Part shown: positions 15,650 through 27,710 of the stretch, in pieces
How positions within the stretch are numbered: position 1 is the stretch's first letter
Layout of the letters: the number at the start of each line of letters is the position of its first letter
Assembly: GCA_003259005.1 (NCBI GenBank)
Contig: QLII01000001.1
Location: forward strand, 1,984,001-2,048,000
Direction: 5' to 3'
Length of the DNA: 64,000 nt
Source of the DNA: Spirosoma telluris
Lineage (GTDB): Bacteria; Bacteroidota; Bacteroidia; Cytophagales; Spirosomataceae
Program-made: the position numbers and the translations under genes
Notes under the pieces: model-generated
What the model was told of the DNA's origin: nothing
The model's database searches: none
Seen by the model: only the letters and a program-made list of their open reading frames with translations

Positions 15650-16992
15650 TTAGTCAACAACGGCACTTACTCGTTCATGAACGACCTCAATTGGACGTAA
15701 GGCTGGCAAAACCAGATGGATAACAATCAGGCCAATCAGGTAGGAACAACTGGCAAAAATAAACATGGGTTTATACCCAAACGTTGCGACTACATAACCG
15801 GTAAGCGCTGCAACAACCATACTGGTCATTCCCCCAAAAAACCGCCCATTCCAGTGGCCGTTGCCACTGAACCCTGCGAAAAGAGTGTGGTCGACATGGC
15901 GTATACATTGGTAGACCAACCCTGATGCGCTGCGGTTGCCAACGCCAGTAAAGCGACAACCCCAGCGAAACTATGCACGGACGGGATCAAATAAATGGGC
16001 GTAACCGAAAGGGCACAAATGAGCATTGTCAGTTTCCGGGCCTTATTTTCGGTCCAGCCATTTTTCATGAGGTTAGTGGCCAGCCAGCCGAAAAAAATGC
16101 TGCCTATATCCGATACAACGTAGATGATCAGAAACGGTATACCGAAGTTTTTCAGGTCCAGCTTTCGGTCGAGTTGATTGTTAGTTAGCAGAAAATCGGG
16201 AAGCCAGGTGAGGTAGAAAAACCAGACGGGATCGGCGAAGATTTTACCAAAACAGAAGGCCCAGGTTTGACGATATCGACTTAATTCAAGCCAGGAGAAA
16301 CGGTTTTTCTGGGCTGTCTGGTCGGCTACATCCCGCCCTTCGGTGATGTAGTGATACTCCTTTTCCGAAAGTCCCCGACTTTCTTCGGGCTTTGTATAAC
16401 TGACCCACCAGATCACGAGCATCAATACCCCTAGTACGGCCGAAATCAAAAAAGCGCCACGCCAGCCAAACTGCTGCATCAGGAAAGGAACCAGTAAGGC
16501 CGTAGCAATAACGCCCATATTGGAACCCGCATTCAGGATACCCGTGGCCGTCGAGCGTTCCCGTTTCGGATACCATTCGGAAATTGCTTTCATGGACGAG
16601 GGGAAATTGGCCGCTTCACCCAGCCCCAGCACTGCCCGTACAACGGCAAACTGCCCAACGGTCGAGATAAAGCCAGAAGCAATACTGGCAACACTCCAGA
16701 CAGCAATACCAATGGTAAACCCTTTTTTGGTACCCACTCGGTCAATGAGCCAACCAATCAGCAGAAAGCCAATGGCATAAGCTGCTTTAAAAGCCGAATC
16801 GACAAGCCCCATCTGAATGCGAAACTGTTTCAGATGCTCATCTGTCAACAGGATATCAGGTGCTAAACCCAGAATAGCTCGCTTAAAAGCACCATCCGTC
16901 ATGACGAATGACAGCGCCTGTCGATCTATGTAATTTATGGTTGTCGCCAGGAAAAGCAGTGCGATAATCCGCCACCGGTAATTGTTATTCAT
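15650..16992 (-). CDS. MFS transporter, anion:cation symporter (hexuronate/aldonate) type, frameshifted
   Basis: This is a 12-helix major facilitator of 447 residues after repair. The start, MNNNYRWRIIALLFLATTIN with YIDRQALSF, is typical of the ExuT/LgoT-like ACS family. The conserved loop 2-3 motif is present as GWLIDRVGTKKGF, and GLGEAANFPSSMKAISEWYPKRERSTATG is a strong ACS feature. The frame breaks in the A-run 15836-15841; one extra base restores GMGGFFGGMTSMVV and the last two helices. It probably takes up a sugar acid that the adjacent zinc dehydrogenase then oxidises. The substrate is inferred from family and neighbour only. Confidence 0.82.
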
Positions 16993-17034
16993 GAAAGCTG
17001 ATGGAAAGGAGGATACAGGTAGGGGGTTGTGTGT

Positions 17035-17057
17035 AGCGTGGACATCCTGTCCGCGTA
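17035..17057. repeat. short palindrome GTGGACATCCTGTCCGC
   Basis: A nearly perfect palindrome (GTGGACATCCTGTCCGCG) lies between the MFS start and the GDPD stop, on a stretch without genes. It is probably a dispersed repeat or weak terminator. Confidence 0.45.
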
Positions 17058-17093
17058 GCCGAAAAAGTAGTCGCAGTCAGGAACCTACCCTGT

Positions 17094-17998
17094 TCATTTA
17101 GACAACACCTTTGCCATTTCCAACGGTCTATCGGTCGACATCATATCGACCCCGTGCTCGACAAACGTTTTATAAACCTGGTCTCCTCTGGCAGCAGCCT
17201 GTTTGTCCAGGTTTCCGAGCGTACCGAGTGTACATAAAATACCTTTTTCGTGCAGAAATTTGTACAACTCTGGATCAGGCTCTTTGATACCCACGAAGGC
17301 CATCATCCGATTATCAGGAACGCCCGCTTCGTGCAAACGGTCATATTCGGCATGGTTACGAATGGTCACTGAAATCATCAGGTTCGGGTCGAGCTGGTTG
17401 ACTTTCACCGCATCCGGGACAGAATAGGTAATTACTGTCGCATAATTACCCGCGCCCGTTTTGTGGATCATATCGACGACCTTCGCAAAGGAGACATTCC
17501 GTTTGACATCCAGCGCATAGACGACTTTATTTTTACCCAGCGCAGGATTTCTTCGAGCGTTGGAATTTTATAGGGCGTCACATTCCCCAAATTGTCTTCT
17601 AACCGACAGGAGCCCAAATCGGTATAGGTCTTGTCGTTTAGTTTGCCAGTGCCCGTAGTTGTTCGGTCGAGGGTAGCATCGTGCATCATCACCATGACGC
17701 TGTCTTTAGTCAGGTCAATGTCGCATTCAATAACAACAGGGCAGTTCGGTCTTCCAATGGTTTTGGCCATATAGGCAAATGATTCGATGCAGTTTTCGGG
17801 GTATCCCATCAAATCGCCCCCACCCCGATGCACCTGGATTTTGACGTCCTGATTAGGTTTGTAGTTAAAAAAGTCATGCCCTTTAGAGGTATTGGTATAC
17901 GTCTTTGGGGAACACATTATAAGCATCAGAGCTACTGTTCCACTGATCCCCGAGACGTAAAGAGGTTTGAGTGCCTTGCGAAGTGAGCTATTTTTCAT
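17094..17998 (-). CDS. glycerophosphodiester phosphodiesterase family protein, frameshifted
   Basis: This is an exported GDPD of 301 residues after repair. A hydrophobic N-terminus (YVSGISGTVALMLIMCSPK) contains a plausible lipobox cysteine. The catalytic pattern follows: VHRGGGDLMGYPENC (His-Arg and Asn-Glu), VIECDIDLTKDSVMVMMHDATLDRTTTGTG (metal Glu-Asp, second His). The frame breaks in the T5 run at 17530-17534; one extra base restores VKNKVVYALDVKRNVSF. It hydrolyses glycerophosphodiesters to glycerol-3-phosphate and an alcohol, for phosphate or carbon use. The start is the ATG at 17998, with a -7 box only six bases upstream. Confidence 0.83.
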
Positions 17999-18003
17999 AA
18001 CCC

Positions 18004-18011
18004 CAAAAGTA
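18004..18011 (-). promoter_or_regulatory. -7 box TACTTTTG immediately before the GDPD gene
   Basis: The minus strand reads TACTTTTG, matching the Bacteroidota TAnnTTTG element. It ends 6 bases before the GDPD ATG, so the transcript would be leaderless or nearly so if this start codon and promoter are right. Confidence 0.45.
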
Positions 18012-18040
18012 CACAAACCACCCAATTGGGGTGGTTTGTG
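18012..18040. terminator. 12-bp perfect hairpin downstream of the M48 gene
   Basis: CACAAACCACCC pairs with GGGTGGTTTGTG around a 5-base loop. It lies 41 bases after the M48 stop on the minus strand and directly before the GDPD promoter, so it probably ends the M48 transcript. Confidence 0.6.
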
Positions 18041-18080
18041 TTGTTAGTTGCCAGAAGTTGACACGAATCAGGTGTACATT

Positions 18081-20207
18081 CTACAATGTGGCCTGCCAGC
18101 GAATTAGGTCGTCAAGAACGGCAATTTGAGCATGGGCCGCTGCTTGAGGAATGCTTTCCAGTTGCTGATAAAGGGTTACCATTTGCTCCCAATTTACAGG
18201 ATCACCGAAAATGGGCTGAGGTTTATTAGGCCATAAATACGCCTGATAACCTTCTTTGAATTCATTTTCGCCCAAACGTGTCGGCATATCAATACGCTGA
18301 CTATCGCCATAGGCTTGCTGTATTTTTTCGTTTAATTCATCAATTTGCCCACTCATACCGTGTTTAATTTTATTGCCATCTTTTAACACATCGTAGGCAT
18401 TCTTCATTAGCTCGCCATACGTATCAAGCAAATGGCTGTAGGTCTCCCGGTCTGCATCAATTTGAAAATAAAGTTGAACCCGCCGGATAAGTTCGTCTCC
18501 TAACTTATGGGTTAAAGCCCGTTGATAATGCCAGCGAAACGCATCCTCTTCCGCCTGTTGAAAATGCGCCCTTCCTGTTTCAATGTCTGCCTGTAGTATG
18601 TTCAGAGCTATATCTACTTGATTCTGATCGTATTTCTTTCCGTCAAAGTCAAACGAACGGGTTTGAATTTTTTTTGCTTTAATCTGCTCAAGCGTAGCGC
18701 GATCCTCATAGTTTGAAAACAACTGTTTTCTTAAGGCCCGATTTTCATCCGAAAATAGAGTTTCCGAATCGGGAATGAAGGTGGTTGATTGAGCTACTAT
18801 AACCGGGTCGAAATTGAACAGGAGCCGTTGGTCATAGAAACCCCGGTAACAGTCAGGCAATTGAGTGCGTTGTATCTGAGCGGTCACATAGGCAACATAT
18901 TCCGTGGAGTCGATGAATTGCTTCGTTGCGGAATTAGTCAGCTCTACTCCAGCATAAAGACGGGATGTCAATTGCTTTTGCAAATACTCGGGTGAGCTAA
19001 ATAAATTCCAGGGCGACGACTCATCTGGTGTACAGAAAGCCGTAACGGATCGAACATTAAGCTCACGCTCGGCTTGTGAGGGGTGCGATGACCATTGATC
19101 CTGGTAGTTAACCCGATTTGGGGCAACCAGTTTACTGGCCTGCTCATCGTTCAGAACGGGAAGTCCATTCACCATGTCTATATCATTTTCGCTGGCCAGC
19201 CTGTACATGGTCTCGGTATGCAACGAATATATATTTTGAGCCACTTTCGACTCCTCAGCCAGTCCCCCGAGGTGGTTAAGGAGCTGGTGGTAAGCTGCGT
19301 CTCCCAGCTCAATACGCCGAAGTGCCGTAATAATGGGTTGACCGCCCGCTGCACTCACGGCAACGAGATCCGCCTGATATTCCATTTCTCGGGAAAGCCC
19401 CATATAACGCAGGTTAAGCCACTCATAGGCTTTACCCAGAATTCTGCGCACCAGATTAACCAGCAAATGCGTCAGACTGGCAAAGCTACCGAACAAATTA
19501 CCTGACGCTGCCCATTGATCGAGCAGGTTATCCCAGCGATCCCGATCATATACCAGATTATAGATTACCCGATTGACGATATAGACATAACTACCCAGTT
19601 TCATAGATCGCTGTGAGAAATGACCAAATTCATGGGCCATCACAGCTTTAAATTCACTTAGATTAACTGAATTAACCAATCCTAATCCAATCTCCAGGTT
19701 CTTTCGAACCGGCAAAAACAGGCTCCAGAAGCTTGAATTATAAAATACACAAGCGTTCACATTCGGGGACACGTAAATTTTATAGGGCTTTGGCGCATTG
19801 ACTTCATCGGCAAGTCGGTTAATAAAGGCAAACAAGTGAGGCTGCTCTTCGGCAGTTACTTCAATACGCTGGTCATTCTGATTTTTATTAACGGCAACTA
19901 GAAATTTGACCAAAAACAGCAGGAACATTACCCCAAGTGCCAACAGGCCTATGCCAATAATTACGGTGAACTTATTGATAGAAAAACTAATGAGCCAAAT
20001 GGCACCCAGCACACAGCCGTAGGCCAGGGCAATGCCAAAACCAACCAGCAATAGATACAGTATGGCAAAGCCAATAATCCCCATCAGGGTACGGCGCACA
20101 TGATGGCGAAAGCTGGGAGAGGGGTCCAGAAATCGGGTATCAGATAAACTTGGAGCAGGTGGGTAGAAATGGGTAGACTGAACTCCGGTGGGACTAATAG
20201 GTGTCAT
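18081..20207 (-). CDS. membrane-bound M48-family zinc metallopeptidase
   Basis: This 708-residue protein has N-terminal hydrophobic helices (GFAILYLLLVGFGIALAYGC and IIGIGLLALGVMFLLFLVKF) and then a catalytic domain with the zinc motif MAHEFGHFSQR at about residues 190-200. The third ligand region is probably SREMEYQADLVAVSAAGG. The long C-terminal half (from about residue 380) is soluble, charged and helical, and I do not recognise it. It resembles HtpX/Oma1-like quality-control proteases but is much longer than HtpX (about 290 residues). The start ATG is the only one before the conserved part with a fitting N-terminus. Confidence 0.8.
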   Translation of the reverse strand: MTPISPTGVQSTHFYPPAPSLSDTRFLDPSPSFRHHVRRTLMGIIGFAILYLLLVGFGIALAYGCVLGAIWLISFSINKFTVIIGIGLLALGVMFLLFLVKFLVAVNKNQNDQRIEVTAEEQPHLFAFINRLADEVNAPKPYKIYVSPNVNACVFYNSSFWSLFLPVRKNLEIGLGLVNSVNLSEFKAVMAHEFGHFSQRSMKLGSYVYIVNRVIYNLVYDRDRWDNLLDQWAASGNLFGSFASLTHLLVNLVRRILGKAYEWLNLRYMGLSREMEYQADLVAVSAAGGQPIITALRRIELGDAAYHQLLNHLGGLAEESKVAQNIYSLHTETMYRLASENDIDMVNGLPVLNDEQASKLVAPNRVNYQDQWSSHPSQAERELNVRSVTAFCTPDESSPWNLFSSPEYLQKQLTSRLYAGVELTNSATKQFIDSTEYVAYVTAQIQRTQLPDCYRGFYDQRLLFNFDPVIVAQSTTFIPDSETLFSDENRALRKQLFSNYEDRATLEQIKAKKIQTRSFDFDGKKYDQNQVDIALNILQADIETGRAHFQQAEEDAFRWHYQRALTHKLGDELIRRVQLYFQIDADRETYSHLLDTYGELMKNAYDVLKDGNKIKHGMSGQIDELNEKIQQAYGDSQRIDMPTRLGENEFKEGYQAYLWPNKPQPIFGDPVNWEQMVTLYQQLESIPQAAAHAQIAVLDDLIRWQATL

Positions 20208-20303
20208 ATAAGTACGGTTGGTATTTAAAATGCAAATAGTGACTTACAAAACAACTTAGCAAATCGCGAACGCATTCCTGAAGGCAAAATGTGTATAGAA
20301 AGA

Positions 20304-20311
20304 TACTTTTG
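20304..20311 (+). promoter_or_regulatory. -7 box TACTTTTG for the LLM oxidoreductase gene
   Basis: TACTTTTG matches the TAnnTTTG element and lies 46 bases before the ATG at 20358. No clear TTG box is seen at the usual upstream distance. Confidence 0.45.
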
Positions 20312-20357
20312 GGATTGAAAACGGGCCATCTGGGGTTATTATAAAAAGCAACGTCGT

Positions 20358-21368
<1,011 letters not shown>

Positions 21369-21371
21369 TCA

Positions 21372-21452
21372 TTTGTCATTCCGACGAAAAGAGGAATCTC
21401 AAGCTTCTATATTGATCAAGCTTGAGATTCCTCCTTTCGTCGGAATGACAAA
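21372..21452. terminator. 35-bp inverted repeat between convergent genes
   Basis: Arms 21372-21406 and 21418-21452 match at 34 of 35 positions around an 11-base loop and begin TTTGTCATTCCGACGAAA. A-rich/T-rich ends allow it to end transcripts from both sides. It belongs to the GTCATnCnGACGAA family seen also at 59095-59190. Confidence 0.85.
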
Positions 21453-21462
21453 AAATGAGAAT

Positions 21463-24274
21463 TTATATCACCACGTTCACAATCCGTTTGGGTACCACCA
21501 CTACTTTTTTGGGGATTTGCCTTCCAGCCACTTCTGCACAATCTCGTCGGCCAGCACTTCCCGTTCGATTTCGGTGGGGGCGCGGTCGATGGCGAAACTG
21601 ATGGTTGTACGGACTTTACCGTTAATCTGAATCGGGTATTCAAAGGCATCTTCCACCAGATAATTCGGGTTGAATTTCGGGAATTCAGCCTGCGAAATAG
21701 TGCCCGGTTCGTTGCCCAATGCGGCCCAAAGCTCCTCCGTAATGTGGGGGCGTAGGGCGACAGCAACAGGACCAACTCCTGCAAAATGGCCCGCTTGTGG
21801 CAATTCAGCGTAGCGAGTTCGTTAACGCAAATCATAAATGAACTCACCGACGTATTGAACGAGTACAGCTCAATGTCCTCCTCCGTCTTTTTAATGGTCT
21901 TGTGCAGGATCTTCAGCTCGGCGGGTGTCGCGGGCTCGTCCGTCACAATCCAATTGCTACTTCCGTCTGCGTTGTCCTTATAAAACAACCGCCAGAACTT
22001 ACGGATGAAGCGATAGACGCCGTCGATGCCGTTGGTATTCCACGGTTTTGCCTGCTCCAGCGGCCCAAGGAACATTTCGTACAGTCGCAATACATCAGCG
22101 CCGTACTTCTCCACGATCATATCAGGATTCACAACGTTGAACTTCGACTTCGACATTTTTTCGACTTCAGCGCCAACAATATAACGACCATCAGGCTCAG
22201 TAATGAACTCGGCATTTTCGGTTAAGTCTGGACGTGCTTTTCTGAAGGCATCAATATCTAATACATCATTTTCAACGATGTTAACATCAACGTGAAGTGG
22301 AGTTACCTCCTGACCGTTTATTTGATTAAGCGATAAAAATACGGCTGGTGCCCCTTCACGTCCTGTCCCGGCTACCCGATACACGAAATTACTCCGTCCC
22401 TGAATCATGCCCTGGTTGATGAGCTTTTTGAACGGCTCTTCCTGCGGTACGTAGCCCCGGTCTTTCATGAACTTGTTCCAGAAACGGCTGTATAGCAAGT
22501 GTCCCGTAGCGTGCTCAGTACCACCAATGTACAAATCTACATTCTGCCAGTAGTTAATGGCTTCCTTGCTGGCAAATTCATGGTCGTTGTTCGGGTCCAT
22601 GTACCGGTACCAGTACCACGACGAACCCGCCCAACCTGGCATCGTGCTTAGTTCGTAATCATACTCGCCTTTATACTTCCAGCCTTCAGCCCGGCCCAGT
22701 GGTGGTTCACCGGTTTCGGTGGGGAGGTATTTGTCAATGGCAGGCAACTCCAAGGGCAAGTCGCTTTCGTCGATCAGGTAGGGTAAACCGTCTTTAAAGT
22801 ACACCGGCACCGGTTCACCCCAGTAGCGTTGGCGGCTAAAGACAGCGTCGCGCATCCGGTAGTTGATTTTCCCTTTGCCCAGACCTCGCTCTTCCAGCCA
22901 CGCAATCAGGGTCGCGGTGGCCTCTTTGTAGGTCATACCGTTGATGATGCCTGAATTGATATAATGACCTTCTTTGGTATTATCGGCCTGCTGCTCAACA
23001 TCTTTCTGGGCATCCAGAATGGGGATAATCGGCAGATTGAAATGCGTCGCAAAGTTCCAGTCGCGTTGATCGCCCGAGGGAACGGCCATCACCGCACCCG
23101 TACCATAACCTGCCAATACGTAGTCGGCCAGGAAGATCGGCACCTGCTCACCATTGAAGGGGTTAATGCAGTAACTGCCGGTAAATACGCCCGACACGGC
23201 TTTCGTATCGGCCATACGGTCGCGTTCGGAGCGCAGTTTAGCGGCATTCACGTAGGCGTCAACGGCTTCCTTTTGTTCAGGCGTCGTCAGTTCAGCCGCC
23301 AGTTCATGCTCGGGAGCCAACACCATAAACGTGACGCCGTAAATGGTATCAACGCGCGTGGTGAAGACTTCAATAAACTGCTTATCGTCCGTTGCCAATG
23401 GAAACTTTACACTCGCGCCAACCGATTTGCCAATCCAGTTGCGCTGCTGTTCTTTCAGGGATTCGGTCCAGTCGATGGTGTCTAAACCGGTCAGCAGTCG
23501 ATCGGCGTAGGCGGTGATACGCATCATCCACTGGCGCATCAGTTTCTGCTCAACGGCATAACCGCCCCGCTCCGATACGCCATCTTTTACCTCGTCGTTC
23601 GCTAACACGGTACCCAGCGCAGGACACCAGTTTACGACCGCATCGGCCAGATAGGTCAGGCGGTATTTCAAGGTTATTTCGTAGGATTCACGTGTGGACA
23701 TGGCATTCCACTCAGCAGATGTGAAGGTCGGCGCATCGTCTGCACACACGGCATTGACATCGGTTGTGCCATTTGTAGCGAATTTTTCCAGCAACGTTTC
23801 AATGGGTTCGGCCCGGTCGGTGTCTTTGTTGTACCAGGATCGAAACAACTCCATAAAAATCCACTGCGTCCACTTATAATAGGATGGATCAGACGTACGG
23901 ACTTCACGGGTCCAGTCGTAACTAAACCCAATATTTTTCAGTTGCTCGATGTATCGTGTACGGTTCTCCTCCGTCGTGATGGCCGGATGCTGCCCTGTCT
24001 GAATCGCATACTGCTCAGCTGGCAATCCGAACGAGTCGAAGCCCATCGGATGCAGCACATTATACCCTTTCAGTCGTTTGTAGCGCGATACAATATCGGA
24101 AGCAATGTAGCCTAGTGGATGGCCAACGTGCAGACCCGCTCCCGATGGATAAGGGAACATGTCGAGTACGTAGAACTTGGGCTTGTTCGTCTGTTCGGCG
24201 GGTTTGTAGGTGTGGTGATCGTCCCAAAACCGTTGCCATTTCTGTTCGGTTTCGCGGTGGTTGTAGTCGGCCAT
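21463..24274 (-). CDS. leuS: leucyl-tRNA synthetase, two frameshifts near the C-terminus
   Basis: This class I aminoacyl-tRNA synthetase charges tRNA-Leu. The HIGH-type motif is [14 protein letters not shown] and the KMSKS loop is [12 protein letters not shown]; the editing domain lies between them. The frame breaks twice: at GGGGG 21746-21750 (repair restores [16 protein letters not shown]) and at the T6/G4 run 21505-21514 (repair restores [17 protein letters not shown] and the stop at 21463). The repaired length, 937 residues, is normal for the bacterial enzyme. As the only leuS seen and an essential gene, it is surely intact in the organism. The leader contains an AT-rich inverted repeat, with a -7 box at 24423-24430. 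Confidence 0.93.
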
Positions 24275-24412
24275 GAGTAATGAAAAATTGATAATGAAAA
24301 ATGTATAATGGAAACGAAAATTATGTCATCGCCCTGGTCATTTATAGGGGATTCATTGGCTTATTGACCAGAGAACATTATTCATTTTACATTATACATT
24401 ATTCATTGAGTG
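24275..24412. repeat. AT-rich imperfect inverted repeat in the leuS leader
   Basis: AATGAAAAAT/ATAATG-type units directly before the leuS start are mirrored by ATTATTCATTTTACATTATAC around 24388-24408. An inner 7-bp CTGGTCA/TGACCAG stem lies between. It would be transcribed in the leuS leader if the promoter at 24423 is used. Confidence 0.6.
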
Positions 24413-24422
24413 GTTTTGGTTG

Positions 24423-24430
24423 CAAAAATA
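24423..24430 (-). promoter_or_regulatory. leuS: -7 box TATTTTTG for leuS
   Basis: The minus strand reads TATTTTTG, matching TAnnTTTG, about 150 bases upstream of the leuS ATG. The transcript would then begin with the inverted repeat at 24275-24412. Confidence 0.4.
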
Positions 24431-24485
24431 GCCGATTACAAAGACTTTTGCCTATCGGCCAGTCGATGAATGTAGAAACACCTAA

Positions 24486-26311
24486 ATGAATCAAGCCCGT
24501 CCACCTGCTCCCCTACCCTATACAAATCAGCAGACCATCGGAATGAGCTCGTCACACTGGTTTTGGGCAATCGGATTAGGGCTTCTGACGGCGCTGCTGG
24601 GCATCTGGATTGTGGGCGACTTTCGCCATCCTCTCTCCGATGGCACTGACACCGACCAGTTCGAGTATGTCGGCTATTTCTTCAGTAAAAACCTCACGCT
24701 CTGGCCATTACCCTATCTTAACCTCGTCAACACACAAACGTTTTACCCCTACGGCACCAATCAGGTTTTTCTGGACTGGGGCTTTGAGCGTGATTATTGG
24801 TATACCATCTGTTATCGGTTATTGGGGGGGCGGGGCCTTACCTGCAATATTATTATGTGTACAGTCTGGTCGTTGCCGCCGTTGGAACGTTCGTTCTGTT
24901 ATGTCCCCGCTTTGGTGTTGGTAAGTCATTTATTCTTGGGCTGATCGTCTCGATTTTTAATTTTTATGCGATCTACAAGTTTCCTGTTCACATGAATGTC
25001 TGCGTGGGGCACTGGACAACGCTGTGTATGGTAGCAACCTATCGACTGATCTATGACCTGACTTCCCAAAAGCCAATTTCACTGGTTTACGTATTGATCT
25101 GGGTGTGGCTTCATGTTCAGGTACTAAGCCAGGAACTAGCCTATGTAGCGGGTTTCGCCTTAACATTTACCACACTGGCATTTCCCGTTATCGTCTTCAG
25201 TCTATATCGACGATTTCCCGTTGTCATGCATTGGTTTGCCTTAGTCAGTGATTACCTGAAGAACCAGGTTAGTCAACACAAAGCGGGTATTTTGTTCTGG
25301 CTTCTGATGTTGATTTTTAGTCTGTTTCTGTACTTGCCACTAACACTGCAAATTGCTTTGACAGCCTGGGAGTTCGATTTTCATGAAGTCCAGGAATTAC
25401 GGGCCTGGTCGCATCCCTTACGGTTGTTCATTCCCTATATGCCTGGTTTCCAGACCTACGATTTTGATTATATCCCGCACCTGGGCGACTCGTTTGAGAG
25501 CTACGGGCAAGGTAGTCCAGGCTTATATCTGCTGATACTGGCTGGTATTGGCTGGTGGCAAATCCGGCGTCGAATAGCGGTTTGGTTGCCTCTGGTACTC
25601 ATGCTGGTGCTATGCCTGCTCTATCATCCCGTTCTGCTGCCCACGCTAAAACTATTTCCCTGGTTTAGTTTTAATCGACATGGCGGACGAGCCAGCCTGA
25701 TCTATCCGGTACTATTTGGATTGCTGGCGATGACCATCCAATGGCCCCGTCAGTTAATCAGCCAGTTGATTGGTATGTTACTGATTGGGTTAATGGGTAT
25801 GGAATGCTACACGGGCTATACGCAACGTATTGCCTATCCCGCAAACGTAGCCTCAGACAGTCTGTTGCACTATTGCGAAGTGATACGCCAACAACCGGGT
25901 GTAGCGGTTCTCGACTGGCCGTTTTGTACCGTAGGGGGCAATGGGGTTGGCGCTACAGAAGGACTTTGCCCTTATTACGCCCAACAAAATGCGGTTTTTA
26001 CGTTCCGGCGGTTTTATGATAAAAGCGGAGTTGGTCAATATTTTGGTCGGTTGCATCCTGATCAGATCAAGCCCTTTCTCCGCGATGGATGGCCTCGATT
26101 ATTAACCCCTGGCCGAACATTTACTGCACAGGACTGGCAATTTCTGGATACGTTTCTCCATCGAAATAACTTCGCGGGCATTAACCTTTACCCTGATTTA
26201 TTGACGCCTGAACAAGTGACCCAGTTTTATCAGCATTATGGTCAACCCATTGCCGAAACGAAGTTTCCAGCAGCCGGGCGGGTGGTGTTTATTGCACTTA
26301 AACACGGATAA
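24486..26311 (+). CDS. polytopic membrane protein, possibly GT-C-like, frameshifted
   Basis: This is a protein of 608 residues after repair, with about ten hydrophobic helices (for example FWAIGLGLLTALLGIWIVG and FWLLMLIFSLFLYLPL). The first external loop is acidic, with DGTDTDQFEYVGYF, and a long C-terminal soluble part begins near VIRQQPGVAVLDWPF. This layout (acidic first loop, many helices, periplasmic C-terminal domain) resembles GT-C glycosyltransferases and related bacterial proteins, but I cannot name a family. The frame breaks in the G7 run at 24824-24830; one extra G restores RLLGGAGPYLQYYYVYS. The repaired join is smooth, so I read it as one gene. Confidence 0.7.
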
Positions 26312-26444
26312 AATCGTTATTATACAGTGCGCGCAACGGCCCGGAAACTTTCTGCGTATACCTTATTGAACCAACTCCCGTAACGACGCATGGCATGACT
26401 TTTTACGATTGATACTTTTCCAACTATCTATTTCGTACGTACCC

Positions 26445-27637
26445 ATGCGACGTTCTTTATCGTTCGCGACGCTCACCAACGTCGCCCTGCTTGGCTTTAG
26501 CCTTTTTGGTTGCCAAACCGACAGCAGCCTGGAACCAACCAGTATTTCGGCCGACTGTCTGGTCAAAGCTTCATCTACGAATGGGACGGCGATAGCAGGT
26601 TCCTATATTGTTACCTATCGCCCAGCGTTAGCGCTCACGTCGTCTCCTAATGCACGCCTTGCCAGCACCGAATCTCAGGTCGAGCAGTTTCTTACCGACG
26701 CAGCCGTTACCAATTCGCAGGCCGAGGTGCTGGCGACAGGTGACCAGACAAGTTTTCTGGCCCAGCTAACCGAAAGTGAGTCCGAAAAATTAAAGCAGAA
26801 CCCGTCGGTTCTACTCGTTGAGCCCGATCAAATCATGTCGATGTGTAACTGCGTCGATGTAACGACCACCACAACATTACCCTGGAATATTAGCCAAACA
26901 GGCTATGGGCGGGGCGATTTACAAACCACGAAAACAGCCTGGATCATCGATACAGGTATTGATCTCGATCATCCCGATCTGAATGTAGATGTCAGCCGCA
27001 GCAAATCCTTTGTGAGTGGCGTAACCTCAGCCGATGACGAAAACGGACATGGCACCCACGTAGCCGGGATTATTGGGGCAAAAAACAACAGCATCGGCGT
27101 AACAGGCATTGCATCGGGTGCCACGCTGGTTGCCCTCAGAGTGCTGGACGATGAAGGCGAAGGCAAACTATCGGGGATTATTCAGGCCATAAATTACGTC
27201 CGACAGAATGGAAAAGCGGCGATGTGGTCAACCTGAGTCTGGGTGGCGAAAGTACGTCAACAACCCTCGATCTGGCGATCACCCAGGCTGCGAATACAGG
27301 TATTTTATTTGCCATTGCAGCGGGGAATGATAGCAAAAACAGCGATAATTATTCGCCTTCCCGTGTGAACCACGCCAATGTATTTACCGTATCGGCGATG
27401 GACAGCAAAAACAAGTTTGCCTCGTTTTCAAACTTTGGTAGCAGCGTCGATGTCTGTGCCTACGGCGTTCGCATCACATCGACCTACATGGGCGGGAAGT
27501 ACGCGACCTTAAGCGGAACCTCCATGGCCGCTCCCCACGTGGCCGGTTTGTTGTTTATTCGGGGCAACACCTTTCCAAAACACGGAGCCGTAACCGGCGA
27601 TCCCGATGGAACGCCTGACCCAATGGCAGGTGAGTAG
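26445..27637 (+). CDS. lipoprotein S8-family serine protease (subtilisin type), frameshifted
   Basis: This is a surface subtilase of 397 residues after repair. The signal sequence ends in a lipobox (LGFSLFGC), an inhibitor-I9-like propeptide follows (SYIVTYRPAL to PSVLLVEPDQIM), and then the catalytic domain: Asp in WIIDTGIDLDHPDLN, His in NGHGTHVAGIIG, Ser in LSGTSMAAPHVAG. The frame breaks in the A4 run at 27212-27215; one extra A restores NGKSGDVVNLSLGG. The protein ends soon after the serine helix, with no C-terminal sorting domain. I chose the ATG at 26445 as the first ATG before the lipobox. Confidence 0.88.
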
Positions 27638-27696
27638 GGGTTGGTTGTCATTCGGGAGTTTATGGGGATTCCTTGCATCTTTCCTGATCCCTATCG

Positions 27697-27704
27697 TATC
27701 TTTG
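27697..27704 (+). promoter_or_regulatory. promoter of the sulfur cluster: -7 box TATCTTTG
   Basis: TATCTTTG matches the Bacteroidota -7 element, and TTG at 27673-27675 lies 21 bases upstream, a fitting -33 element. The transcript would start near 27711 and run about 110 bases before the TSUP gene, through two hairpins. Confidence 0.55.
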
Positions 27705-27710
27705 TGGCAC

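Noticed and set aside
22964..23485. 173-codon frame antisense to leuS
   Set aside because: It lies entirely within the well-conserved leuS coding region and its translation has no domain character; an antisense shadow.
24301..24489. 62-codon frame between leuS and the membrane-protein gene
   Set aside because: It overlaps the AT-rich repeat and the leuS promoter and has no recognisable protein features.
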